From Cyanoderma ruficeps (lineage: Eukaryota; Chordata; Aves; Passeriformes; Timaliidae): a stretch of 64,000 nt of DNA. A model generated the notes under the pieces. The model did not search any database, was not told where the DNA came from, and saw only the letters and a list, made by a program, of their open reading frames with translations. The position numbers were made by a program, and so were the translations under genes. Positions within the stretch are counted from its first letter, which is position 1, and each line of letters starts with the position of its first letter. Positions 11,094 to 24,862 of the stretch are shown here, piece by piece. Where the stretch lies: NCBI GenBank assembly GCA_008694505.1, contig VZDJ01001050.1:1-64000 (forward strand), given 5' to 3'.

Positions 11094-14000
11094 CTGGAAA
11101 AACATTGGCAAAGTGTAACTAACACAAGTAAGAATTACAAGGCAAAAAATACTTGTAAGGCAAATAGTGGAAGAAGAGATGAGAAGTTCTGAGTGAAGGC
11201 TAAAGAAAAAGGTGAAGGTACAAAGAAGATTTCATATGGCCATGGTCCTTTAGAGCAGAGACTCAAATAAAACAACTAAATAAATACAGAGACAGACACA
11301 ATTAATATGCTTCTTGCAGGTAGCTGCTCAGACAGTCCTAGTCTAGAAAGGCAGATTCCTCTGCACTTCACTACCAGCAGAAGAGACAGGGGTTTAAAGT
11401 GAGATCCCCTTAATGCTGAGGTATTGCTGTTGAGTCTGAGAAAGATGCTCTCTGCCAACAAAATGTCCACTAGTGCTAAAAAAATGTTTTTCTGATTGTG
11501 TTCTACAAGCATGTCCTTGCCTGTCTTCAATGTTTCCACACTAACAGGAGATTTCCAGGTACAACTGTTCCTACAGTTTGCTTTGGGGAAGATGAGCAGT
11601 GTATGTCAATGAGCAGCAGTTTCATTTTCTTTTGAGCTCCCACCTTCAATGACACACACAGCCTCAAGAGGGGAACCGGAGGCAGCCAGCACAGGGACAA
11701 GCAAGCGCATCATGTTGCACCACTGCCGCAAGGGGTAGCAAGAGCATTTCAATTGGCTTTGTTGGGTAACAGTGGATGCCAGAGGACAGAGGGCTGAGTG
11801 TTTCCCTCGCAGAGATATCACAGAGACTCAAAGTCTGAGAGGTGCCAGCTGGAAACTGAACTCACTTTGCTGGGCAGGCAAGACTTTAGGTAATGAGTAA
11901 TTACCCAAGTCTATTCTTCTTCAGCTTTCCCCTCCATCAATGTACATGTATCCAGCACAAAAAGCCCACCTGGGATACTAGCAAGCAGAATTGTGTAAGC
12001 CAGTTGAGATAATTTTGCTAAACCAGTGGCTCTGGGAGAAATGAATCATCACAATAAAAGTTTCCAACACTGGTGACTAGTTTCCAATGCCACAATATTC
12101 TTGAAATAATGAATTATATTTCACAATCTGGTATAGCTGGTGAATAAACATGGGCCACAAATCAGGGCAAGAACTAGAAAACTAGAAAATAAAACCTCCA
12201 GCATGTAGGTGAAATACAGAGGAAAGGACTGTTTAGGAGAACTGAGAGAACTGAAAATTGGAAAAATTTGCAAAAACAAAAATACAAGGAGATAAAGGAT
12301 GGGAAGGTAATATATTCTTATATTCTAATTCTAATAATACTTCTCCAAACCTGTTCTGACTCAACAGTCACAAATTGTATATGACATTTTGCAGAATGCC
12401 CTACAAACTAGATTTTAAAACTGGTTCCTTCTTACATGTCAAACTGTATTTTCAGTAACAGTATGGGCCATATTGCCTGAAGCTTCTGGTATGAAAATGA
12501 ATATCTGCACAATTTAAGCACTGAAATCAACAGAAAACTCCATGTGATACTGATGTGATCCAATTTGCTCTCACATCCTATTTTTAAGTGAAATGGTGCA
12601 CAGTGGTCAAGTTACCAAAAATGCTGCTGGCTTTCTGAAGCTTGGAGCAAATCCTCCAGCTGGAAGTCACAGGCATCTGCAAGACTCCTGAGTGACTTTT
12701 GGGTGGGAGTTTCCCTAGGATTAGTTTTGGAGAAGTCTGGAACTGACCACAATCACTTAACAATAGTTAAAAAAATATATTCCGTCACCTCTATCAACAA
12801 AGCAGTGAAGTTATGTCATGTAGAATATTGTTGGTTCTCAATCTTGATCAAAACCACAACACTGTCTTTGTGTTTCATCTTGACATAAATCACATCAGGT
12901 GTCATTTAAACTCTAAGGGACCCAGAATGATTCTATTTTCCCTTGCCTTTTAGTTAATATATATATATTTCAACTCAGCAGATTTTGACAGTGCTTATGC
13001 CTGTATAAGAGCTTGAAAAACAACATAAAATTACTCCCTAGGCTTTGGTTGCCTAGGGAGTTCTGTTACTGTTCTGTTATCTTTTATTTTTAAGAAAACT
13101 TCTTCAGGTTTATCAACACCTGTCAGCAGCAAGTGTATATTTCTGGCCCTTGACAGAAGACACAGCTTTAGAAAATACCATCACTGATCCTAAATATTCC
13201 TCTTATAAATATCTATTCTGCTGTCTTGCTGGCTCTCAGTAAAGATGTGTCCTTACATAAGCTGAGATATCCAGATCCAGTACATGCATGGTCATACACC
13301 AGAGACTGTACAGCACAGTGATAGAAACACAGCTTATATTAATGTGATTAACTGTCCCCAAACTCTAACTGAGAACAACTCTCACCAATTGTGCTGGCTC
13401 AGTACATCCTGACATGACTAGACAGAAAGTACTAGAAGGAAAAAACTATAGTTTTACAAGACTGTGTGAAGAACTGTTTTCATCCAGACAAGCCTCCACA
13501 TAATTTCTGGATATACTGGTTTGCTTTTTAACTGTGTTAAGCTTCATTCTCACATTCTAATCAATTTTTTTATTGCATTAACCATTGCATGTTAATTTAC
13601 TATAATTCAGTAGCCATTTCATTGTTAATGTTTTCTGGGGAGCTTTAGTAAACACTACAGATGTAACATTCATCTACTCTGAAGAAGTCACTGGGATATA
13701 ACACATGTGCTGACTGCAAAAATAGTGCATGTTACTCTTATCCTTAGAATTGATTGTTCTAAGGATGATAAAAAATATAAAAGGCTGAATAATCATAAAG
13801 CAAATGCTAAAACAAAAAATGTTTACATTAGGAGGAAAATTGCATCTATTCTCATACTGTGTTAGAGGTTTTATGAGATGGTTCATTTTCCAGGTGTAGG
13901 AAAAAGAATTGATAGAAATTGCTGTTCTTGAATTATTTCTCAAGGTAGTTTTCTTTTGTAATTGCTCTGGAATTATTAACATTATTTTTACAAAGTTAGG

Positions 14001-15418
14001 ATTCTAGTGCCCATAAAACGTGTCTGCCCTCGTTACTCACTCTCTTATTCTCTTTGTAACATCCCAGCTTGTGGTTTATGATTTTATGATAATTTCAAGA
14101 GCATTAATCTCTAGTGTCAACTTAGTTAACATTTTCTGCAGAGGCCATAGCAGAAGATCTTTTTTTCACCCATGGAGAAAATTACGATTTAAGAAAATTT
14201 CTTCTGTGTCACAGAAGATTCCAATATACAGATACTAGATAGCAAAAAGCCTTCTAGATGAGAAGACACTGCTATGATTTTCCATTTTGGATGTTATCAT
14301 AGTGGGTGAGTTTCACAAAATTGCTAGAGATTATTTTCCTCTGAGAAAAGACTTTGAATCTGTACCCCTGACCATTTTGTGCTTCCCTCCTGTAGTTTTC
14401 TGATATTATAAATATTGTGGCAACTTTGTTTAGTCACATCCTGTTGTTTCTGTGGTGCTTTTATACAGAAGAGAAATGGCTACACTTAGATTAGCAATAA
14501 CTGTTTGTGGGTTATGTGTTTGGGCAGCTAAGAGAACCCAGGGAGAGAAATCTAAAATAATTTATGTTAATGTAATATTTAGTCTCTTTCACACAATGTC
14601 CAGGCAGGTGAGCATGGTGAGGCCTGGAGAAAAAAATAGGTATCACTTTCATCTTCTTCCTTGAAAGTTTCTGGACATCGGTCTGATTGCAAGAGTGTCA
14701 CACTATGCATAAAAGTGTAATGAATCCATGGTATGGCCCCAGGTCTTTAGAGGATTCCCAGCTCCTCCTCCTAATATTAACATCATTCCTGCCAACAGCT
14801 GTAGGACTGCCACACACAGATAAGGTCAACCTATTTTGGTTATCATTGGAAAGAGGCAAACCGTCACTGTAGGACTGAGGCATTTCCAGTCTCTGACTGG
14901 AAAACAGTTTTGGGGAAAATCCTGTTTCAGTCCCTCACTTCCAAGATGAAAAAAAAAAAAGGAAAGAAACAGAAAAAAAGAGTGCTAGCATGCCTTTAAT
15001 GTAAAATAAGTTTGACAGGAAAAGAAGAAACTATCTGGAGTGATTTTTAAAAACCCCATCAGTGATAAAGTTAATCAGTCCATGCTTATATATTGTCACC
15101 AAAGATCCCCACATGATAGCCACATGTATCAGCTTTGTTGCATCCATGCCATAGGGTGTGTCTCTTACAATGATGCCTGTGCACTGACTCAATATTTTTT
15201 TGAGCCCAATTTTCTTAAGCCACTACACTTGCCTGGTTTGATATGGATGAAAGGAGGACAAGTTCTATGGTAAGAATTAATGGAAGCAATGTAGTTTGCC
15301 CAAGACCTAAGAAAACATTGCAATTTCACTCAGCTGCAACTGGAGATACCAATTTAGCAAAGAATCCCCCAAAAATTTATAGCCAAAGGCACCCACACAG
15401 GAGATAATAATTTTTTAC
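11094..15418 (-). other. ADAMTSL1 intron between exons H and I
   Basis: 4,325 bp. Holds a perfect 11-bp-arm hairpin (13033-13061) and an A-rich tract near 14950. No gene or recognisable transposon seen. Confidence 0.85.
13033..13061. repeat. Perfect hairpin, 11-bp arms, 7-nt loop
   Basis: Arms actccctaggc (13033-13043) and gcctagggagt (13051-13061) are perfect reverse complements around loop tttggtt. Intronic. Too short for a microRNA precursor and without a T-run, so not a known functional structure. Confidence 0.85.
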
Positions 15419-15547
15419 CTGCAACCTGGCAGTTAATGCTAACATTTGCTTTCTGGATTGTTTTCAGCATGCTTCCAATGTCAACAGTGACAGCAGGTGA
15501 TTCAGTGTTGATCATAGTAGCTCTTGATGCCTTTATCAGTGGCTTTC
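15419..15547 (-). CDS. ADAMTSL1: ADAMTSL1 exon H: first half of Ig domain 3
   Basis: 129-nt phase 1-1 exon with acceptor tctttcatgcag before GAAAGCC and donor GTTGCAG followed by GTAAAA. It reads KPLIKASRATMINTESP, AVTVDIGSMLKTIQ, ending ANVSINCQVAG, where NVS is a sequon and the Cys is the strand-B cysteine of Ig3. Too short to stand out as an open frame, it was found by matching the expected protein and splice sites. Confidence 0.92.
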
Positions 15548-16557
15548 CTGCATGAAAGAAGCACCACAGATTATCATACCAAGCACATTGGACTCACAAT
15601 GGGATAGGTGGACTGGAACACTCTTTGTGAAGGTACACACGGAGCACAAAGGAAAATGAAGTGTGAGCCCACCTGCTTTTTGTAGTATTTGAAATGTGTC
15701 CCCAAATTCCATGGGTAAATCTTTCTTGAAAAAAGAAAAAGCACACTTGAAGCAGAGGTAGAATAGCATTAAAGACATAAGGACATACAGGAGAACCAGC
15801 TGAATCAATAAACACCAGCACAATTGGAGCTGCAGGAAGATGCTTGCCTGGCACTGCAACTGCACTACCACCCTTTGGTAAAGGTCAAACACAGGAACCT
15901 GAGTGATGGCTACAGGCACAGCAGAGAAAGTTCAGAGTAACATGCAAGCTGTTTCTACACATTGATCATGGTTTCCTTAAACTACAAGGGAAACACTGGG
16001 GTGGGGAAGAGCAGATCATAACCAGAAAAGTTTTCTCATAATGGCTAGCACAAGAAAATGAGGGATATAAACTGTATTAATGCAATACACTGTTATTACT
16101 CATTTCAGATAAAACAAAACAGGTTATCTGGTGGGAAGTGGTTTATCTCTAATAGAGCCACTGCTTTGCCCACAATAAAGTGTGCTTTCAACATTAGGGA
16201 CAGCAAGTCAAGGTGTTTTGCTGCTGTGGTGTCTTTGTGGGATTACTTATGAAGTTATCCACTTTCAATGGCTCAAGAAGCCTTCTGCAAATCCTTTTGT
16301 AGGGCTACTGTAAAGGGCTGATAACAAAACAGGTCAGTGGTACCCAAGCTTAGCTTTGAGAGAGAGAACTAGTACAGCAGAGCTGACAAGAGCTGAATTA
16401 AGATGCTCCCCTATCACATAGAAAGTGCTCTGCAGTCAGGATGTTGCAGAAGTAGCAGGACATAACACAATTGCTTTAAATGGCACAGGGCTTGGGTGTT
16501 TTTGGCTCAGTGTTGCATTTTTAACCACATAATTTTCCAAAAATCTATAAACACCTT

Positions 16558-16580
16558 CCCCCCCCCCCCCCCCNCCCCCC
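16558..16580. repeat. Poly(C) homopolymer with one N
   Basis: 22 C and one N (16574). The true length is uncertain because homopolymers like this are unreliable in assemblies. Confidence 0.95.
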
Positions 16581-17369
16581 AATTTTAAATAAATGGTCAG
16601 ATGCAAAACCAGATATCATCGCTTGCCTCCAAAAGCTGCAGTTTTAGGCTAATGTCTATTTCTTGCTTTATTTGTGTGTTAATTTGGTGCAGACTGATGA
16701 AGAAAAGATGGATGTGAGAAAAAGCATTTGATTTCACTGAGCTCATGGAGAGTTCTGAAAATTCAATTCAGCCTTAAATATAAATCGCTCTATATAACTG
16801 TATTTTCAGGGCTTTTAAAAGATACCATTCATCTGGAAATCCTGTCATATCAGTTTGGCATTTATTTTGTACATTACCTTTTTTTTATTTTGGTGATTTT
16901 AATGCCCAAGAATGGCTAAATAAAATGCTACATTTTATTGTTGAAATACCCCCAAAGGTTTTGATCCTTTTTGGCAAAGTCTAAAGAAAGGAAAAAATTC
17001 TTCAGCTATTCATCAGCCTTTTATTTTCCCAATTGGTTTTCATAACCCTGCCACAAGACTAAATCTCTTTTAGCTATTCAATGCATGAATGAGTAGGAAA
17101 CCACTGAGAAAACAAAAAGGAGCATATTCCACTGTCTTTTTTTCCCCATGCATGTGTTAAATGAATCAGAAAATTCTTCAATGAAATAATCTTTCAGCCG
17201 CACTCTTGATTCCTCTAAAGATGATCGCAGCTTTCCAGGTTTTTTAGAGAAAATACTTCCATTGTGTCAAAAAGATTGTTACTTTGTTTCAAAAACTTCT
17301 CAGTATTTCACTATGGTGGTGCTTCTCCCGGGACTTTTGCCCACGCTTCCAGGCCAGCTCTGGCACTGG

Positions 17370-17785
17370 TGTCACAAAAAGACTTGTATTCTGGAATACA
17401 GTTCCGATCCTGTGGGTCCTTGTCTCAGCAGCAGCATGAGCAATGTGGGAAATAAAGGGATGAGACTCTGGTGGGGGACTTCAACTGGGTTTTATTAGAT
17501 TCACACAACTTCCTTCCACCCAGGAGGCAGCCCGCCGAAGCCCACTGAACTCCCGGGGTTTCACCTTAAATATCGGGGCGAGGGAGTGGGGAGGTTACAG
17601 CTTGGAACCAATCCAGGGTGGGAAGGGAGTGACCCCAAACCTAAATGACAACGCATAGAACAAATCAAGGAGCAAAGGGGAAAAGGAAACCTAGACCCTG
17701 CCAATCACTCGATGTCTTCACCAGAACTTTCTAGACATCAGAGTGAGACTCTGAAGTGACAGACAGGACCCAGGTGTCACAAAAA
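17370..17785 (-). mobile_element. ERV LTR, minus strand (family shared with 8541-8915)
   Basis: On the minus strand: U3-like sequence starting near TGTGACACCTGGGTCC, a TATA-like tatttaa (17566-17572 as ttaaata on plus), AATAAA about 70 bp later (tttatt, 17491-17496), then AGGACCCACA ending at 17411, as in the 8.5 kb copy. The direct repeat ggtgtcacaaaaa occurs at both borders (17368-17380 and 17773-17785). The edges are therefore either a long duplication or the LTR's own TG/CA ends. No internal retroviral genes, so a solo LTR. Local GC is higher than in the flanks. Confidence 0.65.
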
Positions 17786-19601
17786 TGATGATTGATTAAT
17801 AATGATAACTGGGGTAAACCATAATGGGGTAAAACATGGGGTACATGGGAAAAACAATTGTAAAACAGTATAAAACAAACAAATGCATATAGAAAACAGG
17901 TGAAACCCCAAAACATACCACTACATTTCACTTTGATATTTATGGCCTCATTTTACAGGCTGTTCAGCCTATTTTGCTTTGCATGTGAGATCCAAAAGTA
18001 TGCCAGTTCCTAAGAGGAGTCCTGCTTGAGTCTGGGATGCATGAATGTTAATTTACCTTAAATTATAGCTTTGATAATTAATTACAATCAAAAAGCTAGA
18101 AGTCTTCCTGTGCCACATGTATACCCAACACTTCATTCTTTACAGCGTTATACAAAATTGTTTCCACAACATGTTGTACAAAAGCTATGACTTTTGCATT
18201 CACTGGAACAATGTGGACAGAGTAGCAGTTTTGACGGATGATTTTTTAATCTCATTTTCAGCTTCACGCTGGTGCAACATAAGAGGTTTAGTATGGAGTT
18301 GCTTCTTTTAAATATGACGTTACCCTAAACAGCAGCACTGCTACCCTGCTGCCTGGAGTTCAGCAAAGGTAATTCTGATAGCGATAGTGTAAAAAGGATC
18401 ATTCTCTTCATTTTTGCCTACAGGTAATTTGTAGCTCTGATGCAGATCTTTCTTTTTTGCTCTGAAAGATTTACCTGTTCTGCTAAAGGACAAGACAAAA
18501 GCTCTTTCTAGTTGATTTACTTATCTTCTAAGCATTGCTGTTATCCACTGTTGCCTTCTACGTTTTCTTTACGCTTGTCTTAACCAAATTTTTTTTCTGT
18601 GTTTGGTGTAAAAAATTGTTTTTAAAAATTAAAGCTTATCAACAGCTATTCCTTCCTGTAGTCATGCATGGATACAATGGTAGCTGGTGGTTGCTGCCTA
18701 TGCATTGGAAGCCTCCAAGGGTTTCCACACGCTAAAACAGTGAAATGAATAAGTATGTAAAATCAATAAGTTTTCCAGTGTTCCTGGCATGTTTACCTTT
18801 GCCTTGGTGATAAATAGGATTCTCCTGTAAAATCTCTCTGCCCTGTCACAGACACTACCTGTCATTGTCTGTTCTGTTCCTCTATCTTTCTCAACTGCTC
18901 TTCATCATGTTTGCTGCTCCATCCTTCTGCTAGTCCTGATGTGGTTGTGAACCTGCTGGCCATGTAGGCTAGGGAACCTTGAAGAAGCTGGATTCATACT
19001 TCTAACTCCCTTTGCCATTGGTTTTTATCTGGTTGAGTTTTCTTTAGAACTGAATTCTAAAACAGCACAAGATATTTAGTCTGCTTTAGAACCTGTTACT
19101 AGAGGAATAGAAACATGGAGTCTAATTTTTTGAGAACCTCTATTTGCTACAATTGAAAAAGTCAGCCACGCTTTTGATTGAATATGATGGAGTGTTTGAT
19201 CCTATAAAAGATAGCTATTGGAAGCTATTAGACAGCTCTGGGAGTTTTCTGGTTTGCCTAATGTACACCTGAGTAAGTCTTGCAATCCATCTCTTATACT
19301 TGAAGAGATCAGTGTTAGGTTTAAAATGAAGCAGAGAAGTTGGAAGGCTTGTTCTAAGTACATGTATGATGCAAGTGAGAAAAAGCATTGATGTCTTGCA
19401 GAGACACATAAATCTCACAAAGTATCTATGGAAGCTGGACAATGCCTCAGGTTTTTGCAGAGCTCACACCCTGTGTTTTCACCAGTGTACTTCTGTTGAC
19501 ACGTTACTCAGCTTTAGCAGCTGTCTGTTCCCCCACAAACAACTTCTGTCCAGATTCACACAACATGGACCATCTTGCAATCAGAGAGGTTAAACTATTA
19601 C

Positions 19602-19729
19602 CTGCCAGGGTGACAGCAATGGAGACAGAGTCAAATCCCAGGGCATTGGATGCATTGCAAGCATAGAAACCCACATCAGATTCCACGGGTGCTAGAATTT
19701 GCAATGAGTCATCAGGCTGAAGGAGCAAC
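19602..19729 (-). CDS. ADAMTSL1: ADAMTSL1 exon G: second half of Ig domain 2
   Basis: 128-nt exon with acceptor tttacggcag before GTTGCTCC and donor CTGGCAG followed by GTAATA. It reads LLLQPDDSLQILAPVES, then the Ig strand-F motif DVGFYACNASNALG (NAS is a sequon), ending SVSIAVTLAG. The cysteine pairs with the one at the end of exon F to close Ig2. It enters with one base of an Arg codon and leaves with one base of a Gly codon, consistent with both neighbours. Confidence 0.93.
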
Positions 19730-22700
19730 CTGCCGTAAAGCAGAAAGAAAGATGTAATAGTCTCTTAGTCTATGTGAACATGGACATATTTACTGGGAGT
19801 TTTCAAGCTTAGGTAATATTTTTTATAGATGAGGCCTTTAGGTTATGTTTAAAAATCTATGAAGAAATTTAAATTCTTACACTAAGACTGTAAGTTGTGA
19901 TTACTTAAATTAAATTTTAGTCTCATTCTCAGTTCCTCTACTGCTGCTATATGTATTGCTGAGTAATTAGGACATCTGCTCAGTGAAACCTCTGCTGTAC
20001 CACTTCTGCATAGTGCTGACTGAGTTCCCTAGCATTGCTGTCTTCCAATTCTGCAACATAGGACTAGAAATAGTAAGAGAAAGCCAAATTATTGCAAGGG
20101 AAAAATCATGAAACATGCTGAAAGAGGTGAAGTGAACCACAGGTTTGCTGTTAAAGCGTGAAATGGGTTCAGATTCTTTTATTGATGGGCAGCTTGTACA
20201 AACTCAGCAGTCTTGATTATTCCCTAATAGTCAGTGAAAATAGGAGTTCTCAGCTCCTCCTTGGGCCACTTTTTCTTTCCTCTGCCAGTAAGAGGAGCTG
20301 ACCACAAGCTCAGTGTACTGCCTATGGTTAAAAGGAATTAATATGGTCTTAGTGGTCTTACAAACTGCTTCTTTTCACTGTCTGGTTTTGCAGTGGTATA
20401 ACTCATAAGGTCCCAACAAACACCTGTTTCAGCAAGAATTCAGTCCATTGGTTTGTGTCAATGTTTATGTACCCTTATTTTCATCACACTGTGTTTCATG
20501 ATTAGTGCTTCTTTCTCTGAGCTTTCTTTTTAGCTGAAACTGTTGATAAAATCTAATCATACTGTTCTCATCAGCAACTTTCAGCAGCTGTTGCTTGTAA
20601 ACTCTCAGTTGAGGCTGTGATTGACAGTGACAAGGGTGAAACTGGGGGAGGGATATGCCTGTAAAACACATGCAATAAAAGTCTGCTCACAGACTCTGGA
20701 ATTGATGAGTTTCTTCACCCTCCCATCCCCACAATAAAAACTGTTGTCTCATGGACCAAAAAGCCACAGATACTCGATTTTGTACAACACTGTGGGTGGT
20801 AGATCTCTAAAACAAACCAGATTAGGGCCACCCAGCAAAATCTATTATAGGAAAAAAACTCCAGAGTTAACATTATTTTTTTACCCTTTTGTGAGTAATA
20901 ATAAAAATAGTCATTATCAATAAAAGAGCTGCCTGTTGTTAAACAAGTTTTGTAAATGTTTAGAAAAATGCACATTTGCAAAACAACCATTAATACTTTG
21001 CTCTGCTTGCACAGCCAAAAAAACCCACTAGTGGCTGAAATGATTCCCTTCCCACTTTTTCGGTCAAGGATGTTTTTCTTACCTGTTAGTCATAAGCAGG
21101 GCTGACAAGATAGCCACTGCTAACAGTGACAGTAAATAACAGAGTTTTTACTTGCAGAACTAATGTTAGCATGCATTGGTATCTCACACATAAATTTTTA
21201 GTTTAACACTGACTGCTTCAATCATTACATGTAATTCATTAAATCCTCAGAAGTTTTTCCAAATTATAACAGCCTGTAATATTTAAAGTCCTATGTGTTC
21301 TGTCTACATGTCTGCAAATATAGTATGTAGGCAGATCTAGTCTACACCAAGCTAATGCTTAGAGGACTCCTAAAATAGCATTAATTAATTTTTCTGACAT
21401 CTTCAGGCTGAGGAAAGATCTTGCCTTATACTACGCCTTATAAAACACACAGATAAGTTTGTTGTTAATCACCTCTCTTGACATAAACCTTTCTCTGTCA
21501 GCTTAAGTCACCTCAAGATCCAGCACAAATATTATTAAAAATAGAAGGAGTCCAGGTAGATACTAGCCTTTTTAAAAAGGTAAACTCCAACACAGCTCTA
21601 TCCTATCCTCTCAACCCAAGTTTTAATGTCCTTCTCTAGAAACAAACATAACGCCCTGTTCTTTTCAATAATTCTGTTATTTGTGCATCACAATTTGGCA
21701 TAGCTGCTTTTCTTGAAAGCACATCCTTTATTATTCCTCTTTGTATAGAATTATTTTGGCTGAATTCCCTATTTTCTCATAGATTGCTATTTTTATTAGG
21801 CATTGAGTTGCTTGTCAGGGGTGGAAAAAGAAAAAACAGCTGTAGCAATTCTTTCTGTCACCAGCATGTCTTCAGAATCTCATTTATGGACTGAAAATAA
21901 TACAGCTTAATTTTAATCAGTCTCATCTCAGTTGCTCCACACTACATTGCCTCCAAGACAAAAACATATTTTTCAGGACATGTATCAATGGCTAAATCAG
22001 ACAGCACCTCGCAAACACCTAACTCTGTACCATTTACTGTTCACATGCTGCTTCATATCCTTTTATAAAATTTGTTTTTGTTTTAGGGAATTTGAATTAT
22101 CAAGTACCAATGGATCCCCAGTGACAGAAATTACTGCATACTTGCAAGGCTTACTAAACAATGCATAAATTCCTCAAAGATTTTTCACTTTTAAAACTGG
22201 TTCCTAAAGAACTTAGTCTGAATTTTCTCTAAAATAAAACATTTTCCAACATGTACAGCAGTCTAAAAACTTTGGTATGCATACTAGTAGACTCTGAAAT
22301 AGCATTCAGAGCCCATGCTGGTGTTAACTTGACACTTTAACCTTAGAAGAGAGTATGGACTCTTCTGTTAAATTCACACTCAGGCTGAATATGCAGACAT
22401 GAGTTGGAGATCTTTTACTGGAACCACAGATATTTGCAACTGTTGCGGCCATTTGTGTGATATGTTTTCATTCTATTGAGTAACTGAAAACCAATACTTT
22501 TTGGGGACCTATGTTATATAGTTTTGTAACTGTACTTAGACTAAAGCTAAAGAAAATTAATTTTTGCAAGGATAGCCATGCAGTAGGAGTCATAATTTTA
22601 GGTGGATGAAACAGCTCATGGAATGGGGCAATGAGAATAAAGCCATACATCAGCCATCATTACTGGATGTCACTAGCTCAGACAAAATCCATGGCCACGA

Positions 22701-22845
22701 TATGTGAAAGTGAATGCCTTTATCTCAGTGGTTTGTATATACAAAACAGGTAGCTGTCACCCAACCTAAAACCAGCAGCCTGTACTCTAAGAATTGTAAT
22801 ACCAACCAAGTACTTCTGAAATCTCAGTATATTCAGTGCTGAGGA

Positions 22846-22903
22846 ACTTCAGCACTACTCTCTGGCCATTCAGCACTTCAGCACTACTCTCTGGCCATTC
22901 TCA
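22846..22903. repeat. 29-bp tandem duplication
   Basis: Two copies (22846-22874 and 22875-22903) beginning acttcagcactactctctgg. Nearly identical, so probably recent. Confidence 0.88.
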
Positions 22904-24862
22904 GCAGAAGTGTCTCTCTTTGATACTGCTACAGGAAAGCCCACCTCTATTTGTTTTCATATTCCTCTTAAGACAGAGGTGGGCTGGATAATCCTCTTCT
23001 CCATTCCATGGCTGGCAAAGTACAAAGAAAACAGACTGCAGACCTGAAGGAGAGTTCAAGCATACCAGACCCCACCACATGTTTACATCTGTGGCCTTGC
23101 AGTTTACACCAGTACACTGTTCTTCCATTGACACAGTTGACTGACAAGCAGCAAGAGCATTCTGAGCCAAAACCAGAATACTGCTCTTCAAAAACTCAGC
23201 AAAAAAAAAATCCACAAAACAGTTTCTTAACACACCATGATTTCTAAACATCCATTAACTCCAAAGATAAACGTGTTGAGTTACATCTGAATCTCAGAAC
23301 ATGGTCATTTCTTCCCTCACATGCCAGCCTGTGGGAGCTATAAACGATGAGTACAGAAGGAAGTTCATGAAGTGGAAACTTCCTCCATGTTTAAAGAAGA
23401 GTTGTCAATGACTTATGCCACTAACTGGGAAAGAAATGATACTTTCCCAAGACTCTCCAATAGAAATTTTGAGCACACACACAACAAACTGATAATTCAG
23501 AAACAAAACACAAGGTTTAAGGTCATTTCAGCCAAAATGAATGGGGGAAAAAAAAGATTGAAAAGGAACTGTGAAATTATATAAAAAAATACCTGAACTG
23601 AAATTTCTGGAATCATGTAAGTGTCTTTTATTTCAGCTAAATTAATCTACTTGTTGTGATACCATCACAGCTTATAGGGTGTGAAATAAACTTGCCAGTT
23701 TCTCATGACTATAGTGTCTAGCATTCTTCATGTGTGAATTTTGTGTGACATCCCTTCCCTTTCATGGATACCACAGAAGTTACAGTCATTTCAAGTAGTG
23801 AAAAAAAAAACCCAACAACTTAATGGCTTGATTCTAATGGGATATAATCACTAGATGAAAATTTATATATGAAATTTGTTTTGGGGGCAGCCTATAGTTA
23901 TTTTCGCAGGAATATGTCCAAATGAAGGGATTCTGTATGGTCATGATTATGACTGCATGTAATTTCCATCAGAGATACATTCTTGTTCTCAGTGACCTCT
24001 ACACCTTCAAAAGTTACCTATCTTTTTCAATGTTAAATTTAATATGCTTATTAGCCTTCAGACAGAGAGGAAAGAACCAGGAAACTCAGATCATTATAGA
24101 AAGCAATTATTTGTTCATTCATGCAATAGTCAAAATAAAGAAGGAGCTAATGAATTAATTTTGTAACTGTATAGAAGGGGCAATTTACCTAAATCAAGAT
24201 TTTACTGGATGATCCAAGGGCACCACGCTGGAATTAACTTCATCTTGACTGCATCTTTTCTCATGACCTTATGACTAAATGTATTTGTCTTAGCTGAGGT
24301 CAGTATCTTGTGCAGAAGGAGTTGCTCACAGATCCCTGGACAACTTTGTTGTACTATGTTGCTCATTATTACTGTCTCTTCCTATTCTTATATACTGATT
24401 TCTCACAGAACAGAACCAAAATATAAAATCCCAAGCATACACAAGAGAAGAATGTATGTTATCAATACAGTTAAGCATATAACTTGTACTGAAAATAACC
24501 TCTTTCTCTGTGCTCTTCCACACAAGTAAATAATGTGGAGTGCTTGGAGGGTAAAGGCTACCTGAAAGCATTTTGTTATGTCAACTTCTCAGGTTACTCT
24601 TGGGACCAGCATTCCAGAGTTTAAACAGATGAGGATACACCAATTCACATGAGAAGACAAATGCTGAATGATTGGTCTGTTGAAATTACAGCAAAGCTGC
24701 AAATAGCCATGAAGTGTAGTTCCACAGTTTACAGCTTTCATCAGAACATACACCGTAAATGGTGATTGCAATGCCTTTCAAGGTTTATCCTGGGGCAATT
24801 TGGTGCATGGAAACATATGTGTAAGGCCAAAACCACATCTCTTCCATCTTCTCTTACCACAG

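Larger units (their letters stand above)
15548..19601 (-). other. ADAMTSL1 intron between exons G and H
   Basis: 4,054 bp. Holds a poly(C) run (16558-16580) and a minus-strand ERV LTR (17370-17785). The minus-strand open frame at 15536-15919 overlaps the start of exon H but reads into intron and is not coding there. Confidence 0.85.
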
